A DNA stretch of 64,000 nucleotides, from positions 1 through 64,000 of the forward strand of contig NW_019154055.1 of the NCBI RefSeq assembly GCF_001653235.2, written 5' to 3'. The translations under genes were made by a program, and so were the position numbers. Under the pieces are notes generated by a model, which was given only the letters and a program-made list of their open reading frames with translations, did no database searches and was not told the origin of the DNA. Positions 21,376 through 32,900 of this stretch are shown here, piece after piece. Positions within the stretch are counted from its first letter, which is position 1. The number at the start of each line of letters is the position of its first letter. This DNA is from Pochonia chlamydosporia 170 (Eukaryota > Ascomycota > Sordariomycetes > Hypocreales > Clavicipitaceae).

Positions 21376-23402
21376 ATGCCCAGGTATGCAGCTGACAGCA
21401 TATCACAAGCTGCCAGCACACTGTCGGACCCTGAGTCGGCTTCATCTCAACCTATGGTAAAGAGAAGGAAATTGAGAGCCGTATCAACATGGGACCACTT
21501 TCGAGAAGCTCAAGGAGATGAGCTGCGCACAAAAGGCGGTCAGATACGCTACTGCAGACGTTGTTGTAATCCCCCTTGGTCAACCCACATATCTGGCAAC
21601 GCTCGCTATCACCTCGAGAACACTCATCACATACTAGTACGAGAGGGGCCAAGATCTCAAAACAACCGTCAAATAGCCATCGAGAATGCCTTTGCAAGAA
21701 CAGCTGTTAAGCAGCTAAAGCAAGCAAAGGCGATGGAGACAAACACTCTGCGAAGTGTAATAAATGTAGATGCCTTTCGCGAGGCACAGATGCTCCTAGC
21801 CGCACATAAGCATCTTCCGCTAAACTTTGCAACCTGGCCGGAATATCAGGCACTTCTAACGGCGGTAAATTCTGCAATTGAAGAGTTCCTCGTTGATTCT
21901 GGTAACACTGTTGCAGCGGACTTGAACAGGCCTTACAATGCTCATCAAGGATCTGTGAGAAAATGCCTGGAACATGCCCGGAGCCTCATGAACATAGCCA
22001 TAGATGTATGGTCTTCTCCGCAGCGCAAGGCGTATATCGCTATCCACGCGCAATGGGTCGATGAGGACTACCGACCTCGCAAAGCATTGTTGGGGCTGCC
22101 GAACCTCCGACGTTCCCACGCCGGCGCGGCTATGACGCCGCACTTGATGAGGACTATCCGAAAATACAATTTAGCGCACCGAATCGGCTACTTTACCGGG
22201 GACAATGACGCAAAGAACGACACTTGTCTCCGCCAGCTTGCGGTTGAGTTGTCACAGGAATACGGCCTTACATTTGACCCAGTGTCGGCTCGAACACGGT
22301 GTGCCGGCCACATCATTAACCTGTCCCTGCAAGCTTTTCTCTTCGCAACTAGCGAAGATGCCCTACAGGCCGCTATTGAACAGGCGCAAGATGAAGCGAG
22401 TGACTTAACAGTTGTGGACGCGTTGCATGACCAGATGCACTTGAATACCCGCCAAACCACCCACGGCAAACGCAAGAAACGCAATGATAACGCCGGCTGG
22501 AGGAGCATCGGCCCTCTGGGTAAACTGCACAACATTGCTGTGTTCATCCGTAATTCCACTGTGCGTAACGACGCATGGGATGACATTGCAGGAAAAGCAC
22601 TAGGGATTGACAATATCACACGATGGAACTCATGGTTTAAATTACTTGACGCGGCTATAAGCCAGGAGGGTCAATTATCAATATTCCTCAACCAATACCA
22701 CAATGAGTTGGAAGACGACATCCTCACACACGATGACTGGCAAGTGCTCAAAATGACCCATGAGTTCTTGCAGCCGTTTTACCAGGCGACCTTGGAGCAG
22801 CAAATGGAGTGGGCATCAATAGACCAGGTCCTAGAGAATATGGATATTCTCTTTATGCAGTTTGAAAATGCCAAGGTAAGTCATGAAAAAGCTGTGCAAT
22901 CGACTTCTAGAATTTGTGTTAAGTATTAAAAACAGGTCAAATACGTGAACAATGCAGACATGGTTAATTCTGTGCATATGGGCTGGTGGGTGCTCTCAAA
23001 GTATTATGAGGAGAGTGACAAAAACCCCCATATATGCCACGGCATTATTGCTCCATCCAGAAAAGCGCAGGAGGTACATTGACCGCCACTGGGCTGAGGA
23101 ATGGCGAAAGACCGCCATTGATGGTGCAAGGCGTCATTGGGCGAAATACAAGGATCGGCCGCTCTCGTCGGAGTCTGCTGCTCGCTTGGGTAACGAACGA
23201 CGAGAAGTAACACCATACGAGCGTATCAAGCAATCAATGAGTGTCTTAGAGGAACCTGGCGACGAGGATGAATTCGAGAAATTTATCAATTCTCCACCCA
23301 GACATATGATGACAAAAACGCCGCTTGAATGGTGGTGCCGAGAAGAGCAGAGGATGGAGTATCCACGGTTACACCAAATGGCACTTGACATACTCAGTGT
23401 GC
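21376..23402 (+). pseudogene. hAT transposase, element B (frameshifted and 3'-truncated)
   Basis: The likely start is MPRYAADSISQ at 21376; an in-frame ATG at 21346 lies inside the terminal repeats. A BED-type zinc finger (CRRCCNPPWSTHISGNARYH) occupies about residues 55-85. The hAT core follows with IAIDVWSSPQRKAY, the RIGYFTGDNDAKNDTCL motif, RCAGHIINLSLQAFLF and ITRWNSWFKLLDAA. A 60-nt intron (22876-22935) removes an in-frame stop. A frameshift in the C run near 23026-23030 then interrupts the protein. The reading ends inside the dimerisation domain at MALDILSVP, where the inverted repeat of a different hAT begins (23403). The last 60-80 residues are absent. Confidence 0.85.
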
Positions 23403-24132
23403 CAGTGATCGGAATGGTCTGGTCTGGTCTGGTCTGACCCCCAGACCAGACCAGACCAAGCCACTTTGGTCTACGAATCCGTCAGACCGGTTAGACCAAG
23501 AAGACCAATAAGGCTAACCCGTTTAGGAAATCCCTCTAGGCATGTTAGAATCCCACGAAGAATGAGGTTGAAGTAGTGCAAGAAGAGATATTGTCGCAAA
23601 TACTGCATGGATGATCTTTGTTGAGCCACATGAAATAACTGTTGGTAATCCAGCTGCGTACGTTAAATCTGTTGTGGGATGGGGGCAGGCCGCCACCCTA
23701 GAACAACTTAGAAAAAGTTAAACAACGCAACAATTTCTCATTTTTTGAGCACGTTCAGTGCGACAAAAGGAAAGGCTATTTTTGTACTATTCATTAATGT
23801 ATTACAATTTTGGCATTACCTACTGTACAACTACGAGTTACTTTAAGGTAAAAAGCGAATGAAAGGAGCTACGAAAGGTGAGCCGTGAAGCGTCCCTAAC
23901 AGGGCCGGGCGGGTGCTGAGGCAGATGGGTGTCTGGCTCGATACAGCTGCTCTAACCGTATTAGTTGAAAACTCAGCCACCCGCATTTTAGCCGGACCTA
24001 TTTATAGCAGACCATTAAGACCATACCTTAAGACCGGTTAGACCATGGTCTCGAGAAATCGTCAGACCAAACCAAGGCTTGGCGGTCTAGACCAGACCAA
24101 GACCAAGTCAGGCCAGACCATTCCGATCACTG
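23403..24132 (-). mobile_element. Non-autonomous hAT (internal-deletion derivative)
   Basis: A 730-bp segment bounded by CAGTGATCGGAATGGTCTGG and its complement. About 100 bp at each end match the ends of the autonomous element at 43178-46005, in opposite orientation: this left end matches that element's right end and vice versa. The TGGTCTGGTC repeats and the CTCGAGACCATGGTC block are shared. The interior has no coding sequence, so mobility would depend on the autonomous relative. The 8-bp flanks do not match (CAGTGTGC versus GGCACCGT). Confidence 0.85.
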
Positions 24133-25335
24133 GGCACCGTAGACGTCGACCGAGGCGTTGCTTTGGTGTCAGGTGGGGGAGGAAGCAAGCGACGAGCGCG
24201 TCGATAGCAGTATTGTTATTAGAAGCGTTGTCTGTAACAAAATAACCAATTCGATTCTGGAGATTGTATTCCTGAATAACCTCTTTTATGACCTCTGCTT
24301 GGTTCTCACCTGAGTGGGAGCCATGCAACTGGCGTATCGCAATCAGAATCTAAAATGAAAGTCCGTCAAGTCACTGCCCACTAGTTATACTCTTGACTTA
24401 AAGGAAACATACCGACTGGTTCTGACCAAATTCATCAATAAAATGAGCAACTACTCCGAGGAGAGCCAAATGATTTGGAGACGTCCAGAGGTCAAAGGAG
24501 AAGTGAATCTTGCTGACTGACCGGGCCAGGACCCCCTTCAGGTGTTCCTTCCGCTTGTTGAACGCCTCCAAAACTAGGGCTCGTAATGTATTCCCACAGC
24601 CCGGCAACAACTTGTCGATCGATGGGTATACTATTCGAAGAAAGCCTACGAATAGCTCGTCTGCGACGAGTCTAAGCGCTATCTGGCAGACTACAAAAAA
24701 TGCAATTAAAGCTTCCTCAAAAGGGGCTCTCTTGACAGTTGTAGCCAGCTGGACATATGACCCTGACTGGCGTATTGGCGTGGTATCTTCATCATCGTCC
24801 CCGCTGTCGCTGTTCGAAGGGGCTAAGGTGGCCCTTTGGACCCATTCACGAGGGGTTTTCCGGCCGTGTTTGGAGATCCCATGAACAAGGAGGTGGGTCG
24901 GTTTATTTTGGGAGTTTGCATCTGCAAACTGAACTTCATTACAGTGCTTACACTTCCAGATCTTGCGGTTTCGTAACTCTCTTCCACTATCATCCAAGCC
25001 TGCAAATATAAGTATTTATCCATATGAATAAGGAGATATTTACCTTTAGATGTCCGGATCAACTCCTCGGCCTGCTCTTTAGCCCAATACCAGGCTGAAC
25101 GGCGGGGCCGTCTATTACGATACGGTTCATACCGCACGTACCATATCCCTTTGACTTGTACTCGGTGGTCCCGTGGTATCTGGGCCACCGCTAGGTCGTA
25201 GGCCGCGTCGTCATGGGCTTCAAAAAGAGCCCGAATTGAAGGTTGTTCCTGGCCAGGGAGAGTTGGCGTATCACCAGAAACGGGAGTCGTTAATTCGGAG
25301 CCGTTGTCGCTATCTGGTCCGGTGACAGAAGCCAT
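24133..25335 (-). pseudogene. hAT transposase, element C (N-terminal part)
   Basis: Starts MASVTGPDSDNG at 25335. Exons are 25335-25044, 24999 to about 24416, and about 24352-24133, with introns of 44 and about 63 nt. A BED finger is present (CKHCNEVQF... HLLVHGISKH, about residues 110-145). The hAT core follows with IHFSFDLWTSPNHLALLGVV and NRIGYFVTDNASNNNTAIDA, and the reading ends at RRLRC where the short hAT at 23403-24132 begins. Roughly the C-terminal half is absent. It points head-to-head at element B, which is a different family by sequence. Confidence 0.85.
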
Positions 25336-25399
25336 ATTAGTGGTGTTGATGGAATTGATATGTTGACGATGGGGATAATCACCTCAATTCCGTAATCAT

Positions 25400-25697
25400 A
25401 TTAGCAGGCACGATGAATAAGGTACTTAAATTGCTCTCGGAAGTAGGTGGTAAAGCATGTCTCTTTCCGTCTTAACCATCTTTAATTTCGATGTTTTTTG
25501 AGCCACCCTAATTTTATCCAAGCCCAGCCCAGCCAAGCCACCCCCTTTGCCCAGGCAGGCGAGTGTCCTCCCCCCCAACGAGGCAGAGGCAGGCCAACAC
25601 CAAGAATTAGCTGTCGGGGCAGGCTTGACACCTGGAATTGGCTGTCGAGTCACGGCTAGGCAGAGGCTGGCAGGGGCAGGCTCAGGCAACGGCGGGG
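25400..25697. repeat. Terminal region of hAT element C with GGCAGG repeats
   Basis: GC-rich DNA with many GGCAGG/CAGGC and CAGCC motifs lies between the transposase start and an abrupt junction with receptor coding sequence near 25697. I read it as the subterminal region and end of hAT element C. Confidence 0.45.
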
Positions 25698-26228
25698 CGT
25701 TTGAATTCACTGCGTAGACGCAGAGGAAAGCGATGATGCTGATAAAGAGGCGCCTAGCAACCGGTATATCAAAAATACGCAAGCACTGGATCGAAATAGA
25801 TAGTTTTACGGCAAGATGACAGATTGTGTAGGAGATGATGCTTGCAGTTGTCGCTTGGATGAACGGGGAGAGGAGTTCAGGATTGGGCGGAAACCCCAGA
25901 CCAAAGCGAACCTCTGGATGCTATCAGACTGAAGTTCTGGATTGTTGAATGCTATTGCTTACGTTGGATGACTGCGATCAAGAAGCCCAATGTCGCCAGC
26001 TTGCAGGATATCAGCCGTTAGGGATGTAATGAATAGGGGGGATGGAGTTGGTCATACCGCGGAGAGTACAATGAAGCCGCCATCAACGCCAAATCCCTTG
26101 ACAACCCATAGCCGAGTAAAAATTCTCAGGACCACGACAACAATAGCCAAGACGGTAAAGGTGAACCCTACTCCTACTAAGGAGTAGTTGTTCTCGGAAA
26201 CGAGGATATCCGCGACATACATCTCCAT
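25698..26228 (-). pseudogene. Pth11-like receptor, 5' part only
   Basis: Pth11-like proteins are fungal seven-transmembrane receptors with a rhodopsin-like domain. Exon 1 starts MEMYVADILVSENN at 26228 and ends at 26058 after the first membrane segment (FTFTVLAIVVVVLRIFTR) and the FGVDGGFIVLSA motif. Exon 2 is 26000-25963 (ALATLGFLIAVIQ). Exon 3 starts at 25913 with the diagnostic VRFGLGF and continues through a third segment and SIQCLRIFDIPVARR. All phases agree. The frame then runs into GC-rich hAT terminal DNA at about 25697, so roughly two thirds of the receptor are missing. The first three exons look undamaged, which suggests truncation by the transposon insertion and subsequent loss of the 3' part. 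Confidence 0.8.
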
Positions 26229-26857
26229 TTGAGACGTCAACTTGGCGGACTTCAGTCGGAGTTGTGAGGTTGGAAATCAGTGTGGTAGGTACGAGAAATG
26301 AATTGCCGAAGCCTGTGAAGGCTTTAGTACAGTCAGGGCGTTACTCCTTTCTGCTAAGGGTTTCCTACTAAGGTTTCAGGAGCTTGTGGTTAACCTGGCT
26401 CAAACCACTAGGACACTCAATTCAAAACCAGTGGAATGGCTGCTACCTACTCTGGATTTCCCGTGGCCTTTGACTAGCCAACCGTCACTAGTGAGCCGAG
26501 ATCCACCACCTAGGACGTCCTATGCCTTATCCGGTCCGGAACCCAGTCGCTACATATCAAGTTGGATATTCGAGTCTTGCTTGTACACATTATCATGTGG
26601 TAGTTATATGAAGGTCCTTAATTCCTCTTGCCAGTACACCGAATCACGGAGCTTTCGACACATCTGCCTCGAAATTGCAGAGCGCGTACGCTTACTTGTC
26701 ATCCTGGCTCTCGGCGATATGGTAACCAAAAGTGGTGGAGATCCAATTATCCGGTTAATATCCCTGGCGGTCACACAAACTCAAAAACCCCGCCTGCCTA
26801 CCATGACCAGCTTGGACATCGCCGTGCCCTTCCCCACGAAGATACACTCCGGCAGCC

Positions 26858-28242
26858 ATGAAGACTTCCGTTCTCACCAGCTGCTACTTGACGGCATCAG
26901 CCTTCGCCGGCGTGTCAGCCACTTGTTCAACATGCAAAATAGACGTACATGCCCATTATGTTCCTGACTTTTATGCCGAGGCGCTGAGAGATGCCGGGCA
27001 TACACCAGGCCCTGACGGCATGCCAGCGATACCGGTTTGTCTCCCTCTCACCGAATGCAACGACTTGGTGATGTCTGACGCCTCTAGCTAGATCTGGGAA
27101 CCCGAAACTCACTTGCAGTTTATGAAGGATCACAATATAGTCAAATCCTACCTGTCAATTTCAAGCCCTGGAGTATATCTCACCGTTCCTTCCCAAGCAG
27201 CAACAAAAAACGCCATAAAATTGGCCCGTCAGGTCAACGTGTCGGATAAAACTGCCTCTGTTGACAGAACAAGCAAACTTGGTGTAAATGCTGGTTGTCA
27301 TGACGTCGGCTATGAGAACTGAGAATAGCCGGAAAAAGCAATTATTTGCTTCGGACGAAAGGAAGTGTTCTGATATTAAAAGGAGAGCTGCAGACTCTGT
27401 CTGCAGCTCGAACAACAAGAATAACAATTTTGAAAAAGAGCTTAGTTAACAATGAGTCTCATAACGTGACACAACGATTTTGGTTCCCAAGTAAAGGCTC
27501 AATACCCTGGCAAATTCGGTTTCTTCGCGTCTCTACCCCTCCCGGACATCCAGGCGTCTTTGAAAGAAGTCAATTACTGCTTCAACAAGCTGGACCCGGA
27601 GCCGGATGGCGTCGTGTGGATGTCCAATTTCTACGGCATGTACTTTGGCGACCCAGACCTATTCCCAATCTACGAGGCGCTCAACAAGCTCAACGTGACA
27701 ATCTTTGAGCATCCCACGACGCCATGCACTGAGTACAACCATTTGAAATATGACATCACCGCGGAAGCTCCAACAATCACGCAGAAGGAATGGCAGTCCC
27801 TCAATAGACCGGTGGCAACCAGACAATTTGCGGCCCCAACGCTCGACTTCCCTTTCGATACAGCTCGCACTTTCGCAGACCTATTCTACTCCGAAATACC
27901 AACCCGATTCTCACGCCTCAAATGGATCATCCCACATGCTGGCGGCGGCCTCATCCCCACTTTAGATCGGATAGTTGGGTACAGTACTCTATATCCCCAC
28001 CTCAACTTGACGCGATCATCCATGATAGCGACACTCGCGAAAAGCTTCTACTTCGACCTTGCCGGACCCTGGCCAGTCGACTCAGCTATTCCATCATTGC
28101 TGCGATGGGTTGACTATACACATATCATGTGGGGATCCGATATTCCGTTTACGCCTTTGGTGGCCGCCGCAGCGGGAATTTCGCATTTGACGTGGATGTT
28201 CAGGCGGTCAGACGTCGCAATGCGGGGAGGCTACTCGGGTAA
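26858..28242 (+). pseudogene. Secreted amidohydrolase (ACMSD/decarboxylase-like), split by a solo LTR
   Basis: Exon 1 (26858-27034) encodes a signal peptide followed by the metal-binding KIDVHAHYVPDFY. A 57-nt intron follows and exon 2 resumes at 27092 with IWEPETHLQFMKDHN. The frame continues to 27239, where a 232-bp solo LTR with target duplication CAACG is inserted; it resumes in the same frame at 27477. Later motifs are FEHPTTP, KWIIPHAGGGLIP and MWGSDIPF, matching the His and Asp metal ligands of amidohydrolase-2 enzymes such as 6-methylsalicylate-type decarboxylases. Near 28180 a frameshift leads from the AAAAGIS frame to the family-like end DVQAVRRRNAGRLLG, stop 28240-28242. If unshifted, the frame runs on to 28414. 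The LTR brings an in-frame stop, so the gene is inactive. The substrate is unknown. Confidence 0.85.
27240..27471 (+). repeat. Solo LTR, family B, with 5-bp target duplication CAACG
   Basis: Begins TGTCGGATAAAACTGCC and ends ATAACGTGACA. It is flanked by CAACG at 27235-27239 and 27472-27476. It is nearly identical to 46926-47157. The length of LTR plus duplication (237 bp) is divisible by three, so the host frame is unchanged on both sides. Confidence 0.95.
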
Positions 28243-28421
28243 AGGTATACGAGAGCTATTCAGGCGAGGGGGCTTGGTCAAGACATCCCTGCGTAAATCC
28301 CGGCTAACTTCCGAACCGAAACACGTTCTGACATCCCAGTACTCCGGCTTGGCTGTTTTAGGACAAGCGCGTTTCTGGTGCCTTGTCGGACCCCGGGCTG
28401 TACGTGTACCTTAGTAAGAAC

Positions 28422-28638
28422 TGTTGCACTAAAGTCGTGCATAATCCTGCTCCATACCGGTTAAGTGCATAATGGGGGTGTGTCGCTTGCGACACGCTTA
28501 CGCGCATAAAAAGGAGAATGGAAGATCAAGCAGAATGGCACAGAACGAACAACAATGAATACACTGGGCGAATGCCTACACACCCATTCAATTTTACAGT
28601 GACGCCTTTGTGAAAGTATCCACACCGTGATTCTGACA
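28422..28638 (+). repeat. Left LTR of the copia element
   Basis: 217 bp, TG...CA bounded. A GTGTCGCTTGCGACAC palindrome lies near the TATA-like GCATAAAAAG. Confidence 0.95.
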
Positions 28639-28693
28639 ATTAAGGGTCTCATTTGCTAGCAAGAGCAATCGCGCGAACAGATGAATTACGGTG

Positions 28694-29974
28694 ATGACAA
28701 TGGCGTCCACGGAAAACGCGAAAGGAACGACGCGTCTCAGGTCCAGCAAAGACTGGGAGGTCTGGAGCGACAAATTCATGATGAAAGCTATAGACTTAAA
28801 CGTATGGTCACTTGTAGGCCCGGATTCAGATGACGAACCGATTGCCCAGCCACGACCAGCGGAGTTTTCAGACTATCCACGAAGAGTTGTCCCGTCTGCG
28901 ACAGCTGGATCTACTCCATCAGGACTTAGATCATCAGCTAGACAACGGAGAAGTTCCCAGTTACGGGGCTCAGAGACGCTAGATGATGAGATAGAAGTGG
29001 CACCCGAACCGGATAGTGACACGGAGTGGGCACACAACACGCTACGCGCCCGAGGCTACCATGAACTTGTGGCTAGAGACCGAGACATATACGATCGAGC
29101 CGGAAAGGACTACGATCGAAGATACCAAGCTTTCAAAGACCAGCAGGCAGCACTGTCTAAATTGCGTACCTGGGTAATGGACACAATTACAGATCATTAC
29201 TACACCACCTGCTGCAAAGGCGAGTCATCGATCCGAGCATGGCTCCGTAACCTGAAAGAGGATGCCAACGTTGATGCAAAGCGATTGAGGTCGGATGCCC
29301 GTGAGAGGTACAGGGCTGTCCTGAAGCCACTGGCGGCGCCACCATCAGATTTTGAGACGTGGATCAACCAGTGGAAAGAAGCCTTTGCGTACGCCAGAAG
29401 TAAAGATGTCTCTGATGTACAACATGCAGATGAATGGCTGGACGATTTAGTTCAGGCTGTCAGAAAGATAATGCCAAATTGGGGTTCAACCTTTCGGGGT
29501 GACCACCGACACGAGCTAGATGAAAATGATCTGAGCTACCATGAGGTAGCGGCTTCGCTGCGTGAAGAAGCTCGAGATCTACGAATTTTAAAGAAAACCA
29601 CCGGCCGTATATCCAAAGGAGCTTTTGGACCAACGTTTGGGACCGATCTGGATCAATGTCCAGATGAGTCTGCCGACCAGGTAGATGGCCAGAAAGGCAA
29701 ATCAAAGACAATACACGAGAAGGAACAAAAAACGGACCGGCGCAAGCGAAGCAGAACCCTAGCTGACGATGCTACCTGCCAAGCCTGTGGGAGCAAGTTC
29801 CACAACCTTTCGAAGTGTTACTACATAAACCAGAGTATTGCACCACGAAGTTTTAAGGGAAATCCAACTATACGCTTAGGCATTGAAGCCCGACTGCTCA
29901 AAGATACAGCCTTTGCAGAGGAAGTCAGAAGGCACACCAAGCCTAAGGAAGAGGACAAAGAGAAACAACTTTGA
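28694..29974 (+). CDS. copia gag (capsid-like) protein
   Basis: From the ATG at 28694 (an alternative in-frame ATG is at 28700) 426 residues are open to a TGA at 29972-29974. The protein starts MTMASTENAKG. It shows a short segment with KDWEVWSDKFMMKA typical of copia Gag N-termini, a charged linker, a helical central region (about residues 140-300) and a zinc knuckle CQACGSKFHNLSKC (Cx2Cx4Hx4C) near residue 360. It should form the retrotransposon particle and bind its RNA. The frame after the TGA remains open into pol. Confidence 0.9.
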   Translation: MTMASTENAKGTTRLRSSKDWEVWSDKFMMKAIDLNVWSLVGPDSDDEPIAQPRPAEFSDYPRRVVPSATAGSTPSGLRSSARQRRSSQLRGSETLDDEIEVAPEPDSDTEWAHNTLRARGYHELVARDRDIYDRAGKDYDRRYQAFKDQQAALSKLRTWVMDTITDHYYTTCCKGESSIRAWLRNLKEDANVDAKRLRSDARERYRAVLKPLAAPPSDFETWINQWKEAFAYARSKDVSDVQHADEWLDDLVQAVRKIMPNWGSTFRGDHRHELDENDLSYHEVAASLREEARDLRILKKTTGRISKGAFGPTFGTDLDQCPDESADQVDGQKGKSKTIHEKEQKTDRRKRSRTLADDATCQACGSKFHNLSKCYYINQSIAPRSFKGNPTIRLGIEARLLKDTAFAEEVRRHTKPKEEDKEKQL

Positions 29975-32900
29975 CTCGTACGGGGTGTTGGCAAATGTGC
30001 GGCCACATTCTTCACTGGCCATGCCCCACATACAGTGTTCGCCATCACCCAATACCCACTAAAGAACTCGGCGATCCTGGACTCTGGATCGACAATTCAT
30101 ATATTCAACCAGATAAGCCGTTTTAACAACTTCCGCACGGCACTACCAGGAGACTGCGTTACAGCCGGAAACCACGACGTACCGATTCAAGGATATGGTA
30201 ACATAGATATAGAGGTTCAAGGCCCGAAAGGGAAAACCTTGTTTAGATTGCGGGATGTAGCGTTTTGCGAACATTTCGCCGCAAACCTCGTCTCGTTGCG
30301 TCAGTTGCAAAGGTATGGCTACTGTTGGGACAACCGTCCTAACCAGAACTGCCTCCGCACTCACCACGGAAGGATTATATGCAACATATTCGACCGTCAT
30401 GATCAATATGTCCTAGAATATATTCCGGGAGACGAGTCAAAACAGTCGTTCTTCGTAAGACGGAACACATTCAATTCATGGACTGGGCGGCGACCTGCCG
30501 GCGCAGATGCAAAGAAATGGCATCTTCGACTTGGTCACCCAGGTCCACAAGCCCTGGAGCACTTGGTCAATTGCTCAACGGGAGCAAGGATCAAAGGCAT
30601 AACCACCACCGAATGCGATGACTGTGCTGTATCTAAGGCTAAACGGCAAGTCAGCCGCAAGCCACGGAACACAGAAAATGCACCAGGAATACGACTTGCA
30701 GTAGACTTCCATGATTTTCAGCACAACTCTCAAGGAAAACAGCATGTGATGTTGATCACTGATAGGTGGTCTGGATACATATGGGACTTCTACCTCGCTG
30801 ATCGTGGAGCGGAAACCATGATTGAAGTATTCAATACTTTATTCGGCATTCTTGAAAGACGATTCCGAATTAAACCGAGTGTCATCGAGTGCGACAACGA
30901 AATATACAAAAGGAGGCTACAAGTGCGCCAGTTCTTGGAATCTCTCTTCATTGTGATCGAGCCCTCAGCCCCAGACACACAAGCTCAGAATGGCGGTGCT
31001 GAACGCTCGGGGGGCGTAATCAAGAACAAGGCACGCGCAATGAGAAGCGGGGCCAGGCTACCAGTCTACTTATGGGTAGAGGTTTTCAAAGCTGCTGTAT
31101 ACCTATACAACCGAACACCAAAGTACATCTATAAATGGCAATCACCGTATGATCGCTTCTACACCTTCGTGGCTGAACGCGATGGTGTTGCAATTGATGG
31201 TAGAAAGCCAGATCAGAGGCATCTCCGAGTGTACGGATGCAAGGCATTCGCTATGACAAGAGAAGCCTTACGAAAATCCAACCGCCTGGAAAGAATGAAT
31301 CCAAGGGCATGGATTGGTTACCTCGTCGGATACCAATCCACAAATATTTATCGGATTTGGAACCCAAAACTAGGTACCGTTATCTCCACAAGAGACGTGA
31401 CATTCAATGAAGACGAATGTTTCAACGGAGACCTTAATCAAATGAGGGACGACCTCCGTCATATGAGTCGAGAAGAATTGGTTGCCATTCTTCGAGACAT
31501 TGAGGAGCCGTCGAACCAGGATGATATGCAAGAGGACGTCGAAGGTGAGGATGATATTGTGTATGGTGCGGGAAATGGATGGAACATTGGTGCAATCCAG
31601 CGAGTGGATGAGCGGAGCGGGGATGAACGAACTGAGGTGCCAAGTGCACGATCAGTGGTTGACGGTTCTGGAAGAAGTGCCCAAACTGCAGCCGTGAGTC
31701 TCCCTGAAGTGTCAGAAGCACTTCCCGCGTTTGATGACTGTCCCAGTGAAGGTATCCGAACACGGACCGGCATGCCACCGGCAGAGTCAGGATCACAGGA
31801 ATCTTCCAGGAAAAAGGGGCAGGATCACATCTTACCCAATTTTGGGGCTCAACAACGGCAGGATGCCGGCTGTAGGGAGACGTCCCGCAGTCCGCTACCT
31901 GATGCATTTGCGAGGGAAGCCCCCGCGTCGGCCAAAGATGCCGACACGCAAGTCCAACATTATCCAACACCAGCACGGTCAGAATCTTTTCCTGCGGCCC
32001 TCATGACATATTGCTTTGGGGATACAAATGAAGTTCTTCAAGCTGAAGATGAAACAATCCAGCGCTCCGACATTGATGTCTGGAAGGCAGCATTCGCTGC
32101 TGGGCGACATGCAATGCCAATTGGAGTAATTGACAATAAGCAAATAGATAAAGCCAAACTTCTTCGGTCCCTCAAAAGACCGGAAAGGCGATCAGGACCA
32201 AGCGGCACAGTTAATGGCCAGCCAGTTGACAAGGACAAGTTCCGGAAGCTACTGGCAAAAGCCGTGTCGCTCCACAGACGGCAAATGCCAGCTCTTCCAA
32301 GGTCGCACCATGAAGTGCTGATGCATCCAATGGAGTCAGAGTTTCTCCAAGCAGAAGCTATTCACCTTCAAAGTCATGTTAACATGAAGACGTACAAAGA
32401 AATACCCAAAGACGACTCGTCAGCAAGAGGCGAGCAAGTCTTGGACTGCATGTGGGTCTACACATACAAGTTTGACAAGCATGGTTATTTCCAGAAGTGC
32501 AAAGCGCGGCTAGTTGTTCGAGGAGATCAGCAGGCGAAATCCATACACGAGGACACATACGCCTCTACACTAGCTGGACGCTCATTCAGAATCCTCATGG
32601 CTATTGCTGCACGGTTCGATCTCGAATTAGTGCAATATGATGCTGTCAATGCGTTTGTCAATGCCAAAATAAACAGAGACATATTTATGAGAATGCCTCC
32701 AGGGTACCGTAAGCCAGGAAGGATATTGAAGCTCCAAAGAGCACTATACGGATTAAGATGTTCGCCCCTGCTTTGGCAGAAAGAGCTGACAAACACCCTT
32801 GAAGAGCTTGGGTTTGAGAAGGTCCCACATGAACCTTGCTGTATGATGAAGAATGGCATCATAATATTCTTTTATGTGGACGACATCGTCCTAGCATATA

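Noticed and set aside
26386..26967. 193-codon plus-strand ORF before the amidohydrolase
   Set aside because: Overlaps the amidohydrolase start in another frame and has no family signature; likely a shadow and promoter region.
31434..31976. 180-codon minus-strand ORF inside copia pol
   Set aside because: Antisense shadow of the variable linker between integrase and reverse transcriptase.
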